Part shown: positions 1-10,674 of the stretch, piece after piece
Numbering within the stretch: position 1 is the stretch's first letter
How the letters are laid out: the number at the start of each line of letters is the position of its first letter
Assembly (NCBI GenBank): GCA_963747735.1
Contig: CAVVGE010000005.1
Coordinates: forward strand, 496,001 to 560,000
Direction: 5' to 3'
From: AP-15 sp963747735
Lineage (GTDB): Bacteria > Pseudomonadota > Alphaproteobacteria > ATCC43930 > CGMCC-115725
DNA: 64,000 bases
Program-made: the position numbers and the translations under genes
The notes under the pieces: generated by a model
Seen by the model: the letters and a program-made list of their open reading frames with translations, nothing else
The model's database searches: none
What the model was told of the DNA's origin: nothing

Positions 1-742
1 GAAGACTATCCGCCGGCTTATCTCGTGCACGAATTTATGCATGCGGCATGGCGGCCGCTCTACGTCACCGAAATGCGGGCGGCGATGCGGGCGATCGGGC
101 TGCGGCCGGCCGGCTCGGCGACACTCATTGAAAACGACGACGCGCTGGTGCTCGCGCCCGCGGCACGCGCCGCATTGGCGCAGCTCGGCGACGACGACCT
201 GCGCGAGCTGGCGCGCGATTATTTTCTCGACCAGCGTCTGCGCTGCGACCTGTTCGCCCGCAGCAGCCACCCTCTCGGGGCCGACGAGCAGCTGGCGCAA
301 ATTGCCGCCCGCAGCTTTGCGCTCGCCCGCCCCGCGACGGCGGTCGGCTATGCCGCCGACACGCCGGCCGGCCGTCTCAGCTACGACACGCCGGCGGCAC
401 GGGCGATCGTCTCGGCGCTTGCAGCGGCGCCGTGCCGGCTCGGCGAGATCGCCTATACCCACCGGCGAGAGCTGCTCGAGGCGATGCTGCTGCTGTGCGC
501 CGTCGGCGACGCGATGCCGGTGGAAGCGGGTGGCGCCGATGTCGCCGCCTTGAACCGGGCGCTGTGGCGCCGTCTCGACGGGCGCGGAACAAGTCCTCTG
601 GCTGGCGCTGCCTTGCGGCACCGCGCTGGCGGCGGCACCCGGCCTGCTGCATCGGCTGCGCGAAGGCACGGTTATCGACGACGGGGAATATCCGGGCTGG
701 CGCGATTTTCTCTTGGCCCACGGGCTTCCGACCGGGGAGTGA
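1..742 (+). pseudogene. Methyltransferase C-terminal part with methyltransferase regulatory domain, frameshifted, 5' end outside window
   Basis: The frame is open from base 1 and begins inside the protein with EDYPPAYLVHEF. This resembles the regulatory domain (MethyTransf_Reg type) that follows the SAM-binding domain in one group of class I methyltransferases; the catalytic part lies upstream of the window. The frame runs to about base 579 (ending LWRRLD), then the protein-like sequence continues one base later (GAEQVLWLALPCGT, GEYPGWRDFLLAHG) to a TGA at 740-742. One extra G in the run at 580-582 explains the break. The GC-rich third positions and natural composition on both sides argue that the two halves are one gene. 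The break is either a recent mutation or a consensus error. The substrate is unknown. Confidence 0.72.
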
Positions 743-858
743 CCGGCCGCCGCTCTCGGCTCCCCTGTCGCCGCAGCATATTTCTTCGCTGGCATCGCCG
801 CTTCGGCCGCTTTAAGTTCGCCGCTCCAAGCTGTTGCGAGGCAATCGGAGAAACGGTA

Positions 859-1915
859 ATGGCGTTCGAATTCGGCATGTTCCATGAATTTCAGTGCCCG
901 GCGGGCACCACCCAGGAGGCCGCCTTTGCCGAGTTGTTCGCGCAGGTCGATGCGGCGGAACGGTGGGGGCTCGACGCGATGTGGCTCGCCGAAATCCACG
1001 TCGCCCCCGAGCGTTCGGTCTGCTCGGTGCCGTTGACCATCGCCAGCCGCCATCGCCGCGCGCACCAAGAACATCAAGATCGGCACCGGGGTCCAGGTAT
1101 TGCCGCTGTGCCATCCGCTGCGGGTCGCCGAGGAGGCCGCCACGGTCGACCAGATCAGCCATGGCAGGCTGATTTTCGGCGTCGGCCGGTCCGGGTTTCC
1201 GCGCACCTACGAGGCCTATGGCGTGCCCTATGGCGAGAGCCGCGAGCGCTTTGCCGAGACGCTCGAAATACTAAAGCGGGCGTGGACCGAGGATTCGTTT
1301 TCCTATTCGGGAAAATACTACAATTTCGAGAATGTGCGCCTGACGCCAAAGCCTTATCAAAAGCCGTGGCCCGAGATCCGCATCGCCGCCAACAGCGCCG
1401 ATACGTTTCCGGCGATCGCCAAGCTCGGCCATGGCGTCTTTGTCGCGGTGCGCCTGGGCACATTGTCCGAGCTCGGCCCCAACATCCAGGCTTACCGCGA
1501 GGCATGGAAGGCGGCCGGCCATCCGGGCGAAGGCAAGGTGTTTTTGCGGGCGCCGGTTTATGTCGCCGATACCGCCGCCGACGCGCGCTCCGAGCCCGAG
1601 GACAGCATCATGTATTTCTACCGCTATCTCGGCGAGCGGCTCGAGGATTCGGCGACGCGGGCCGGGGTGCGCGCGGTCGAGGATCGCGCCGCGCGCGGCC
1701 GCCGGCTGCAGACCATCAGCTATGACGAGGCGTTGCGCGACAAGATCATTGTCGGCACGCCGGGCCAGGTGACCGACCGGCTGATCGGGCTCAAGGAGGA
1801 ATTGGGCCTCGACGGCATCCTCGCCGAGATGAATTGCGGCACCAGGATCCCGCACCAGCGGGTCATGCGCTCGCTCCAGCTGTTGTGCGAAGAGGTCAAG
1901 CCGCGCTTCCACTGA
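859..1915 (+). pseudogene. LLM-class (luciferase-like) flavin-dependent oxidoreductase, one frameshift
   Basis: This is a luciferase-like TIM-barrel monooxygenase/oxidoreductase, which uses reduced FMN or F420. It starts with MAFEFGMFHEF and has the usual ASAIAARTKNIKIGTGVQVLP stretch, then HPLRVAEEAATVDQISHGR and FGVGRSGFP. The beginning is in one frame and everything after about 1048 is in the next, because one extra C sits after the codon for Ser at 1045-1047. When joined, the product is about 351 residues, normal for the family. The ATG at 859 follows a GGAGAAACGGTA ribosome site. It sits close behind the methyltransferase fragment, possibly co-transcribed. A one-base consensus error would restore an intact gene. 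Confidence 0.8.
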
Positions 1916-1977
1916 GCGCGGCCACGCCCGGTTTGAATACCGGTGCCGCAGCAGCTCTCGATCCGAGGGTTGTGCCC

Positions 1978-2193
1978 ATGATCAATTGGGGGCGAAGCGC
2001 TGCTCTGTCTCGCATGGTCGCCGAGCGCGACGGCTGGCTGACGCTTCGCGAGCAGCGCATTGCCTCGCTGGAAGAGGTGATCTCGCGACTGGAGAAAGCT
2101 CTGCGAGATCGCGAAGCATTGATCGGCGACCGCGAGCAGGCGGCTCAGGATTTAACGCTTTTCGCGCTCGGGTATGCACGCATGTCGATCTGA
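1978..2193 (+). CDS. Small coiled-coil protein or fragment
   Basis: This is a 71-residue frame starting MINWGRSAALSR and dominated by a charged, leucine-spaced helix (REQRIASLEEVISRLEKALRDREALIGDREQA) that should form a coiled coil. I do not recognise a family. It ends just before a palindromic dispersed repeat at about 2215, so it may be the amino end of a longer gene cut by that repeat. Similar coiled-coil openings occur in front of glycosyltransferase or methyltransferase domains, but nothing of that kind follows. There is no strong ribosome site. It could be a chance frame. Confidence 0.35.
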   Translation: MINWGRSAALSRMVAERDGWLTLREQRIASLEEVISRLEKALRDREALIGDREQAAQDLTLFALGYARMSI

Positions 2194-2214
2194 TTCTGGA
2201 AACCGCGCAGATTC

Positions 2215-2352
2215 GTCCCTCTCCGCCCTTGAGGGGGGAGAGGGAGGGGCCCGGCGCGAAGCGTTGGGGGGGTGAGGTGGGAGCTGGCGAGCGCTCTGGC
2301 ATCCCCCACCTCACCCCGACCCTCTCCGCCCCCAGGGGCAGAGAGGGAGAAT
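2215..2352. repeat. Composite palindromic intergenic repeat
   Basis: Two nested hairpins are visible. One pairs CCCTCTCCGCCC with GGGGGGAGAGGG around 2217-2245. The other pairs GGGGGGTGAGGTGGG near 2267-2281 with CCCCCACCTCACCCC near 2311-2325, followed by a further CCCTCTCCGCCCCC copy. The same words recur near 47771-47818. This is the widespread proteobacterial intergenic repeat that translates as TPTLSP-like strings. It carries no gene. Confidence 0.8.
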
Positions 2353-2412
2353 TCAGGGACGCTCGGCTCTGGGTCCGAGATGTGTGCATGCCCCAGTGGA
2401 TGGCAATCTGAC

Positions 2413-2545
2413 GGATGTGACCCAACTACCCGCCATACCGGCGAAGGCCGGTACCCATGGCAGAGATGGGGCCCGGCCTTTGCCGGGGAGGCAAGAACGG
2501 AGTCAAGTGTCTGGTTCCTTCCACTAGCGCTTTCGCGGGGATGAA
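2413..2545. repeat. Dispersed repeat, copy 1
   Basis: Bases 2413-2460 match the reverse complement of 41561-41608 over about 48 bases, including the inner hairpin CCGGCGAAGGCCGG. Similarity continues more loosely on both sides (GATGGGNCCCGGCCTT). A GCGCTTTCGCGGGGATGAAG word follows at about 2527-2545, which is a member of the GCTTTCGC palindrome family seen elsewhere in the window. Nothing between 2194 and 2626 looks like a gene. Confidence 0.8.
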
Positions 2546-2626
2546 GAGAACAAGCGATCACACTCAGAAAGGGTCGTCTCCGGTTTTGGAATTTGCACCG
2601 CAGGCGCTCGCGAAACGGTTTCTTCT

Positions 2627-4222
2627 TTATTGCAATTCGGTGATGCCCATGGCGTCGCCAAAGCGGCGGGCGGCTTCGAAGGTGTCGCCGTATTTGCGGT
2701 GGCCGGCCGAGACATGGGCGCAGGCGAGCAATAGCCGGTCGCGGTTGGCCGACCCGTTGGCCCGATAATCCTGCAGCAGGCATTGCGGGATTTCCTGGTT
2801 GTGCGGGTCGTTGCCAAATCGCGTGGCCATCAATGCCAGCCGCTCGACCAATGGCGCGCGGTCGGCGCCGCTGTCGAGATAAGCCCGGGTCCAGGCCACG
2901 CTCTCGGTCGGGTCGAGCGCGGTGAGCGCGGCTTCGAGCCGGCCGATGATCTCGGCGCCGCTCAACCGGCCGGCATTGCCGGGGGCGCGAACCGGCTCGG
3001 ATTTGGTCCAGCCCATATGCTGCTGGTTCCACGACGCCTGGTTGACCATCGAGCCGGCGACATAGAGCAATTTGATTTGCTGCGGGTGCTCGAAATTGTC
3101 GTAGAACCAGCCGAGCGTATTGCAATATTCGTAAGTGTGCTGCGGCATCGAAAACGCGTTCGGGCCGACGGTTTCGAGCACGATTTGCGCCGCCGCCAGC
3201 TGGATCGCATCCACGATACGCCGCGGTGCCGTCCCGGCCAGCAGCAGCTTGCTGATCTTTTCGATATAGGCGGGCTCATGCTGGCGGATCAGCACGTCGA
3301 TCAGCGCTTCCGAATCGGCCTCGGCAAGCGGCCCGGTATTGGCCAGCAATGCGCGCTCGCTCCCGGTCGTGCCGCCCTGCGGCACGGCGTGGACCTCGGC
3401 ACCCTCGATAAACATCGTGACGACATTGCAGGCCATCTCGTAAACCGAATGCCAACGCGGGCCCACGGCCATGTCGAGGGCGCCGGCGTAGATCGCGTCA
3501 TGCGCGTTGTCCCAGCCGACCGCATTGCCGATCTCGACCATCGAGCGGGCGCGATAAGCCTTGTGGCCGGTCGTGTAGGAGCGGTTGTAGAGCATCCGGT
3601 CCTGCACGTCGATCAGCCCGGCAAAGACGAGCTGCGCCAAGACTTCGCGGCGATGCTCCCGGTCTTCCATCAGCCCGAGAAAGGTGCGGTAGGCGTCGAT
3701 CACCTGGCCGCGCTCGACCAGGGTCAGCCAATTGTTCAAGCGCTCGGCGAGCGGCCCGGTTTCGCGCAGCGGCTCCTGGTCGGGCCAATAGACGACGGGC
3801 TTTGGCGGCTCGGCATTCGGCATCTTGTAGCCGCGCGTCGCGTAATGGCCGGGCGCCTTCAGGATCTTCTGGTTCCAGATGTCGAGCCCCGAGGGGATGT
3901 ACCAGATCGTCTGCGCCAACGGCAGCGCCGCCAATTTTTCCGGCAACATGCGCTGCAAGTTGAGCGCCGCCCGCGACGACAACAGACAGTGGTCGTTGTT
4001 GACAAAGTTCGGGAAGCCGTCGTCGATGCGCTGGTGGTATGGCACATGCGTATAGGGCGCATGGATACGCACCGCCTCAGCCATAATTTCGGGCAAGGGC
4101 CGGCCGCGGCGCAGCAATTCGTAATAGACGCGGCTGCCGCCGATTTGGTCGCGTGCGAGCAGCCGCTCCTCGAGATCGCCGTAGAGTCGCCTGGTTTCTT
4201 GATCTGCGGTTGCGGGTGGCAT
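2627..4222 (-). CDS. Conserved protein of unknown function, 531 residues
   Basis: This is a long intact gene on the minus strand. I chose the ATG at 4222 (MPPATADQETRR) because a GAGGAGCGAGAAGAGA ribosome site precedes it; the open frame runs 40 codons further up without natural sequence. The protein is soluble with no signal peptide or membrane span. Visible elements are a histidine-rich stretch near residues 50-65 (IHAPYTHVPYHQRIDDGF), FVNNDHCLLSSR, several further His residues (RWHSVYEMACN, MPQHTYEYCN), and YIEKISKLLLAG. The pattern of scattered His, Asp and Glu in helical sequence could suit a metal- or heme-binding all-alpha enzyme, but this is inference. I cannot assign a family. It lies among oxidoreductase genes. 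Confidence 0.8.
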   Translation of the reverse strand: MPPATADQETRRLYGDLEERLLARDQIGGSRVYYELLRRGRPLPEIMAEAVRIHAPYTHVPYHQRIDDGFPNFVNNDHCLLSSRAALNLQRMLPEKLAALPLAQTIWYIPSGLDIWNQKILKAPGHYATRGYKMPNAEPPKPVVYWPDQEPLRETGPLAERLNNWLTLVERGQVIDAYRTFLGLMEDREHRREVLAQLVFAGLIDVQDRMLYNRSYTTGHKAYRARSMVEIGNAVGWDNAHDAIYAGALDMAVGPRWHSVYEMACNVVTMFIEGAEVHAVPQGGTTGSERALLANTGPLAEADSEALIDVLIRQHEPAYIEKISKLLLAGTAPRRIVDAIQLAAAQIVLETVGPNAFSMPQHTYEYCNTLGWFYDNFEHPQQIKLLYVAGSMVNQASWNQQHMGWTKSEPVRAPGNAGRLSGAEIIGRLEAALTALDPTESVAWTRAYLDSGADRAPLVERLALMATRFGNDPHNQEIPQCLLQDYRANGSANRDRLLLACAHVSAGHRKYGDTFEAARRFGDAMGITELQ

Positions 4223-4360
4223 TCTCTTCTCGCTCCTCGGCTGCGATCGGGTGGGCGAAGCGATTGTAGCCAGCTCGCGCCGCCCGCGGCAACGCCGCTC
4301 GTCGCCGCCGGGCTTTGACCCCGCCCGGCTATGACCCCGCACGGCTATGACGCCGCACGG

Positions 4361-5275
4361 CTATGACCCAGCCAGGAAGGTGACCGTCAGGGTCCGGCCG
4401 CCGGAGCAGACCCCGGTCGGCTGATATTTGTTCTCGGGCGGTGTGAACATCGGAAAGAAATAGGCGCTGACGCAGGCCTGAGTATTGCCGACGCAGGTGG
4501 CGTTGGGATTGCCGCAATGCCGCGGGTATTTCTGCGGGCCGTAGGTGCTGTCGGCCGGACCCTGGCAGGTGAAGGTCGGGGCCGGCGGAGTGCCGCCGCA
4601 GCTCAGCCTGACCGGCAGATTGTAGGAGGCGCCGCCGCCGCCGGCGCATTTGTCCTTGAGCCACAAATCGTCGGTGCAGCCGGTCGGGATCAGGCTGATG
4701 TCGTAGGAGACGCAGGTGCCGGGATTGTGCGTCCACTGGCACTGGTCCGTGGTGTCGAAGGTCGTTTCGATCAGCGTCAGACGGTCGTCCTGGGCACGCA
4801 CGCAATTCGGATTGGCGAGCGGCGAGGCGCAAAAGCGGCTGCCGCTGTTGGTGCTGTCGACGGTGCCGGTGCAGGTCGCCCCGGCGGCGATCTTCAGCCC
4901 GTTGCCGGTCACGGTGCAGCTGGTCCCGGCGTCGTAATGGACCGCGCCGCCGCCGCTGAAGCCGACAAAAATCGCCTGGGTCCGGCGGTTGACGAATTTG
5001 ACCGGGCCGATATCCGGCGTGCCGAGCAGCCGGAGCCCGCAGGACGCCGTCGCGACGGCGCGCAAGCCCGCATCGGTGATCGCCTGGGTCAGCCCGGTTT
5101 GCGGATTTTTCAAGCGCGGCTCGCCGGTCGCGCCCGAGGGGCAGACCAATGTCAGGTCGCCACTCGCCGCTCGGGCCGAGATTGGCGCGACGACAATCGG
5201 CAGGGCCGCGACCGCGAACAATAGGCATAAGCTCGGGATGGCGGCGCGCGGCCGCCGATTTGTCGTAACGTCCAT
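4361..5275 (-). CDS. Secreted cysteine-rich protein, probably thaumatin-like
   Basis: This is a 304-residue exported protein. The ATG at 5275 is preceded by GAGAGG; a TTG at 5290 in the same frame is less likely. Residues 1-40 are a signal peptide (RRPRAAIPSLCLLFAVAALPIV, then ARA-ASG). The mature part has about 17 cysteines and the spaced pieces LTLIETTFD, CVSYDISLI, SYNLPVRLSC and a C-terminal CSGG, which fit the thaumatin/osmotin fold (TLxExTF, YDVSLVDGYNLPV, many disulfides). It should act in the periplasm or outside the cell. Thaumatin-like proteins are far better known from plants, fungi and actinobacteria. The assignment rests on motif resemblance only. Confidence 0.6.
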   Translation of the reverse strand: MDVTTNRRPRAAIPSLCLLFAVAALPIVVAPISARAASGDLTLVCPSGATGEPRLKNPQTGLTQAITDAGLRAVATASCGLRLLGTPDIGPVKFVNRRTQAIFVGFSGGGAVHYDAGTSCTVTGNGLKIAAGATCTGTVDSTNSGSRFCASPLANPNCVRAQDDRLTLIETTFDTTDQCQWTHNPGTCVSYDISLIPTGCTDDLWLKDKCAGGGGASYNLPVRLSCGGTPPAPTFTCQGPADSTYGPQKYPRHCGNPNATCVGNTQACVSAYFFPMFTPPENKYQPTGVCSGGRTLTVTFLAGS

Positions 5276-5367
5276 GATCCTCTCGATCAAAAAGGGAGAC
5301 GGCCCGGTCGAGGGTGCACCGGAAATCGTTTCGATATCGTATCCAATTCTGACCGAGGTCGAGACCC

Positions 5368-6686
5368 GTGCTCAACCCAGACATCCTGCATCGCGATTTT
5401 TCACCCGCCCCCTATTGGTGGGAGGCGTACCGGCCGGTCGCGGGCGATCTCGCCGAGGTGCCGGCGCGCGCGGCGGTGGCGGTCGTCGGTGGCGGCTATG
5501 CCGGGCTCTCGACGGCGCTGGAGCTCAAAAAGCACGGGCTCGACCCGGTCGTGCTCGAAGCGGCCGAGCTCGGCTTTGGCGCCAGCACGCGCAATGGCGG
5601 TGCGGTCAGCGGCGGCGTCAATATCGGCAAAGGCTTTAGCGGGCGCTCGGCCGAGGTGGCGCCCGAGCGCGCCCAACGTCTGCTGTCGGACGCCTCGGAC
5701 GCGTTCGCCTTGGTCGACCGGCTGATCGCCGAAGAACGGATCGAATGCTTCTGGGAAAAGCGCGGCCGCTTTGTCGGCGCCTGGACCGGTCGGCATTTCC
5801 TGGCGCAGAGCCGGCGGCTGGCATTGCTCAACGATGCCGCGCAATCGGGCGCCTACATGGTCCCGCCGGAGCGCCAGCGCGAAGAGATCGCCAGCGATTA
5901 TTACCATGGCGGCATGGTCGTCGAACGCTCGGGGAAACTGCACCCGGCGCTCTATTACAAAGGGCTGCTCGACGCCTGCCGCCGCCGCAATGTCGCGGTC
6001 TGCGCCAAGGCCGGGGTCGGCCGGATCGTGCGCAAAGGGGCGGCGTGGCGGGTCGAAACGGCGCGCGGTGCGCTCCTGGCGGACGAGGTGGTGATCGCCA
6101 CCAACGGCTATACCGGCGAGCTGACCCCGGCCTTAAAGCGGCGCGTCGTGCCGATCGCCAGCCACATCGTCGCCACCGAAGAACTGCCCGAGGATCTGGC
6201 GTGCTCGCTGATCCCGAAGGGGCGCACGCTCTCCGATACCCGTCGCGTCTTATGCTATTACCGGATGTCGCCCGACGGCCGGCGCATGGTGTTTGGCGGC
6301 CGTGCCCGTTTTACGCAGGTCGATGCGGCAGACGAGCGCGCCCATCCTCTACCGCTATATGACCGCGCGCTTTCCGCAATTGCGCGGGTTCCGGCTGACC
6401 CATGCCTGGACCGGCAACACCGCCTTCACGCTCGACGCGCTGCCGCATATGGGTCGAGCGGACGGCCTGCATTACTGCCTCGGCTGCAACGGCAGCGGCA
6501 TCGCGATGATGACCTATCTGGGCTGGCAGACCGCGCGCAAGATCGCGCACGTCGCCAATTACGCCTGCGCCTACGACACCCCCGATTTCCCCGACCATCC
6601 GCTCTATATCGGGCAACCCCTGGTTCCTGCCCGCCATCGGCTCCTGGTACCGCCTGCGCGACCGCCTCGACCGGCTTATCGCGTAG
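5368..6686 (+). pseudogene. FAD-dependent amine/amino-acid oxidoreductase (DadA/PuuB type), two frameshifts
   Basis: The N-terminal Rossmann motif for FAD is clear (VAVVGGGYAGLSTALELKKHG), followed by LGFGASTRNGGAVSGG and the later IATNGYTGE. The C-terminal half contains LTHAWTGNTAFTLDALPHMG and LGCNGSGIAMMTYLGW, typical of glycine/D-amino-acid or gamma-glutamylputrescine oxidases. The reading frame slips by one base near 6326-6335 and again at 6614, where a C between GGG and AAC disrupts the end (GNPWFLPAIGSWYR, stop at 6684-6686). Joined length is about 439 residues, the family norm. The start is GTG at 5368. Both breaks look like one-base insertions. It is either inactive or misread in the assembly. 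Confidence 0.78.
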
Positions 6687-6894
6687 TGTCAGCAAGGTTC
6701 CCGACCGAACAGCGACGGACCGCAAAGCCGCGAAGTCGAGGGGCCCGGCATCGCCACTCTCGACAAAGCTCTGGAAATTCTGCTCGGGTCCCTCAGCTTG
6801 AGGAAAACCGCCGGGTTCCGGTCATGAAAGTTTCGGTAACCGTCCCCCCGATCGGCGAGGACGGGGCGGCGCCGACACGCCGCCCGATGCGCTC

Positions 6895-8046
6895 CTACTG
6901 GTGCAACTGGTAGAGGCGGGTCACGTTCTCCGAGGTGATCTTGCGGCGCACCGCCGGCGAGATCTGGGCCATGTTCCGGTCGAGGGTGGCGCGCGAGCCG
7001 GGCCAGATGCAATCGGGGTGCGGGTAGTCGGCACCCCAGATGATGTTGTCCTCGCCGATCAACGGGATGATCGGCTCAAGGAACTGGTCCTGCTGATAGG
7101 TGACGTAGCCCTGGCGGCGGAAATAGTCGCTGGGCTTCAGCTTGAAGTTCAGCGCCTTCGCCCGGTCGGCATATTCGGTATCGAGGCGGTCGAAGACATA
7201 GGGGAGCCACGTCACCCCCGATTCGCCGAGCACGAAGTTGAAATCGGGGTATTTATCGCAGGCGCCGGAGGCCAGGACCGAAACCAGCACCTCCATCGTG
7301 TCGAGCTGGAACAAGGCCGAGCGCACCAGCCGCCATTGGGTAAAATATTTCCGCTCCTGCTCGGGGTTGTCGGGGGCGCGTAACGCCTTGAACCCGGTCG
7401 AGTGGAACGAGATCGGGAATCGGCATTCGGCCGCCGCTTCCCACAGCGGGAACCACAGATCGGTATAGAGCGGCGGGGTCATCCGCTTGAAGGCGAGATC
7501 GCCGCCTCTGAGGCCCAGCTTGGCGCAGCGCCGCACCTCGGCCGCGGCCTCGGCCGGGTCGGTGTTGGGGATGATCGCCAGGGGATAGACGCGGTTCGGG
7601 TCGGCGCGCTTGGCGAAATCGGCGACCCAGTCGTTGTAGGTCCGGTCGGCCCAGGCGCGCAGAGGTGCCTCGGCGATCAGATCGTTGATCATCAGGCAGC
7701 CATAGATGATCTCGGCGTCCTGGCCGTCGCGGTCGAGATCGGCGATGCGCAATTCGGGCGTCGTCGGCCGCGGCCTGGCGCCGGGCTTGGAGCTCCACTC
7801 GAAGCCCACATCGCGCATCTCGTCGATATGGCCGAACATCCCCTTCTGGTAGGGCAGAAAGCCCGGGCCGATGCCGTTCCACATGCCCCTGTCCTGGTCG
7901 TCGACAAACCAGTGCAGCCCGTCGTCCTTTTCCTCGACGCGCGGCGCCATCAGCTTCCATTTCTGCGGCGCCGCCGACGACCACAAATCGGGCGGCAGAT
8001 AGGTCAGGTCGATATGGTTGTCGCCGGAGATCAATTTTTCGGGCAT
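6895..8046 (-). CDS. Amidohydrolase-2 family metal-dependent hydrolase
   Basis: This 383-residue protein belongs to the TIM-barrel amidohydrolase-2 group (relatives include ACMSD and gamma-resorcylate decarboxylase). The ATG at 8046 follows GGAGGAGCCCGCA-type spacing, and the open frame further upstream is not protein-like. Visible metal-site elements are SGDNHID at residues 7-13, ISFHSTG in the middle and the late GADYPHPD that supplies the aspartate. FVLGESGVTWLPY and the C-terminal ENVTRLYQL are typical of the family. There is no signal peptide, so it is cytoplasmic. The substrate is not predictable; such genes often accompany LLM oxidoreductases in catabolism of aromatics or amides. Confidence 0.88.
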   Translation of the reverse strand: MPEKLISGDNHIDLTYLPPDLWSSAAPQKWKLMAPRVEEKDDGLHWFVDDQDRGMWNGIGPGFLPYQKGMFGHIDEMRDVGFEWSSKPGARPRPTTPELRIADLDRDGQDAEIIYGCLMINDLIAEAPLRAWADRTYNDWVADFAKRADPNRVYPLAIIPNTDPAEAAAEVRRCAKLGLRGGDLAFKRMTPPLYTDLWFPLWEAAAECRFPISFHSTGFKALRAPDNPEQERKYFTQWRLVRSALFQLDTMEVLVSVLASGACDKYPDFNFVLGESGVTWLPYVFDRLDTEYADRAKALNFKLKPSDYFRRQGYVTYQQDQFLEPIIPLIGEDNIIWGADYPHPDCIWPGSRATLDRNMAQISPAVRRKITSENVTRLYQLHQ

Positions 8047-8373
8047 TGCGGGCTCCTCTTGCTCCTCCGCCAGGTGCCGGACGAGTCTTCTGAGGCTCCG
8101 ATCGTACGTGCGGCGCGCGGTCGGCGCCACACAAATGCGGCGATGTTGTTGCGGAGCGACGGCAGCCACCGCCCGATGCCGAAGCTGAGAGCAGCTCAAT
8201 ATTGGGGATCACCGCCAGCATGGCCACCGCAGCAGGGATCGTGACTGGGCCCCGAGCCCATGAACGAGGAATTCTCTACCAGAGGCCTGAAATCAGCCAA
8301 GAAAGCCGGCGGCCCGCCAAATTCTGCGGCCTACAGATCGGCCCTTGCAGGTGCCGCCCTCTCCCGGATGTGC
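8047..8373. other. Non-coding stretch
   Basis: There is no frame with coding character on either strand. A GGAGGAGC ribosome site for the amidohydrolase lies at its left edge. I see no repeat or hairpin of note. Confidence 0.5.
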
Positions 8374-8466
8374 TCAATGGAATGCTTGAAGCACGACGAA
8401 TGCCGCCATGCCCAGGCCGACCAGGATCGGAATGACAATTGGCGGAATGATCCAGGCTCTGATCAC
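8374..8466 (-). CDS. 30-residue single-span membrane microprotein
   Basis: This frame starts with GTG at 8466 and reads (M)IRAWIIPPIVIPILVGLG, then MAAFVVLQAFH and stop at 8374-8376. It is almost wholly hydrophobic with one arginine near the start, which is a plain transmembrane helix with the N terminus inside. A GGAGGACGAGC ribosome site precedes it at good spacing. Its start overlaps the stop of the Sel1 gene in the four bases GTGA, so translation is probably coupled. It is too short for routine gene callers. The function is unknown; a regulatory or membrane-anchoring partner of the Sel1 protein is possible. Confidence 0.6.
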   Translation of the reverse strand: MIRAWIIPPIVIPILVGLGMAAFVVLQAFH

Positions 8467-8900
8467 GCTCGTCCTCCCTCGGCCATATCCGGCTGATCCG
8501 ACATTGCCGCGATGGTTGGCGCCTTCGGCTTCCAGGCTTGGGCGAAGCGCGCGACCTCTGCGGTTTGAGCCGGCGTCAAACGCGAGGAGGCGCGCTGGTA
8601 GGCGGATTGAGCCTTCTCAAGATGGGCGCCACGCAGGCCCATCGTCGCCAACAGATACCACCCGCAAGCCTTTACCGAGTTCTCCGGTATCTCGGGCTCG
8701 CCGGCAAACATTTCTGCGAGTTTGATCTGCGCGCGGGGCAAACCCTGTTCGGCGGCGGCAAGTAGCCACCGCACCGCCTCGGGCCGATTCCCTTCGTCGA
8801 CGTACCGGCTATCACCCGACCCGTTTTCGTAGATGATTCCAAGATTGAATTGCGCCTCGGCATCGCCACGTTCGGCGGCTTGAACCAAGTGTTTTTTCAT
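8463..8900 (-). CDS. Sel1-like (TPR-type) repeat protein
   Basis: This protein has about 145 residues. The ATG at 8900 (MKKHLVQAAERGD) is eight bases behind GAGGAG, better placed than the ATG at 8906. Two to three Sel1-type repeats are visible: AAERGDAEAQFNLGIIYENG, then EAVRWLLAAAEQGLPRAQIKLAEMF, then CGWYLLATMGLRGAH. It has no signal peptide. Sel1 repeats make helical solenoids used for protein-protein binding. The tail (PTIAAMSDQPDMAEGG) is likely flexible. The stop overlaps the start of the membrane microprotein, so the two probably work together. Confidence 0.82.
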   Translation of the reverse strand: MKKHLVQAAERGDAEAQFNLGIIYENGSGDSRYVDEGNRPEAVRWLLAAAEQGLPRAQIKLAEMFAGEPEIPENSVKACGWYLLATMGLRGAHLEKAQSAYQRASSRLTPAQTAEVARFAQAWKPKAPTIAAMSDQPDMAEGGRA

Positions 8901-9023
8901 GCACATCGCTCCTCGACATCCGGGGTCATGCCTGTCCGCCATCGTCGGATGGGACGAGGCGACGCCTCTCCCCGTCGTCGGGAAGAGGCGATGCCTTTGC
9001 CAGATGCTGGCGCGGCTGGGGGC

Positions 9024-10658
<1,635 letters not shown>

Positions 10659-10674
10659 GTCTGATATCCCCTGG

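Noticed and set aside
25..1725. A single 566-codon frame covering the methyltransferase tail and the LLM gene start
   Set aside because: It joins two different genes by chance; the stretch around 590-850 is arginine-rich shadow sequence, and each real gene changes frame.
2783..4318. A 511-codon plus-strand frame
   Set aside because: It is the mirror of the conserved minus-strand gene, with His/Arg-rich unnatural composition.
8956..8968. GAGGCGACGCCTC as a groEL terminator
   Set aside because: The dyad leaves a one-base loop and no T-run follows, so it cannot be a normal terminator hairpin.
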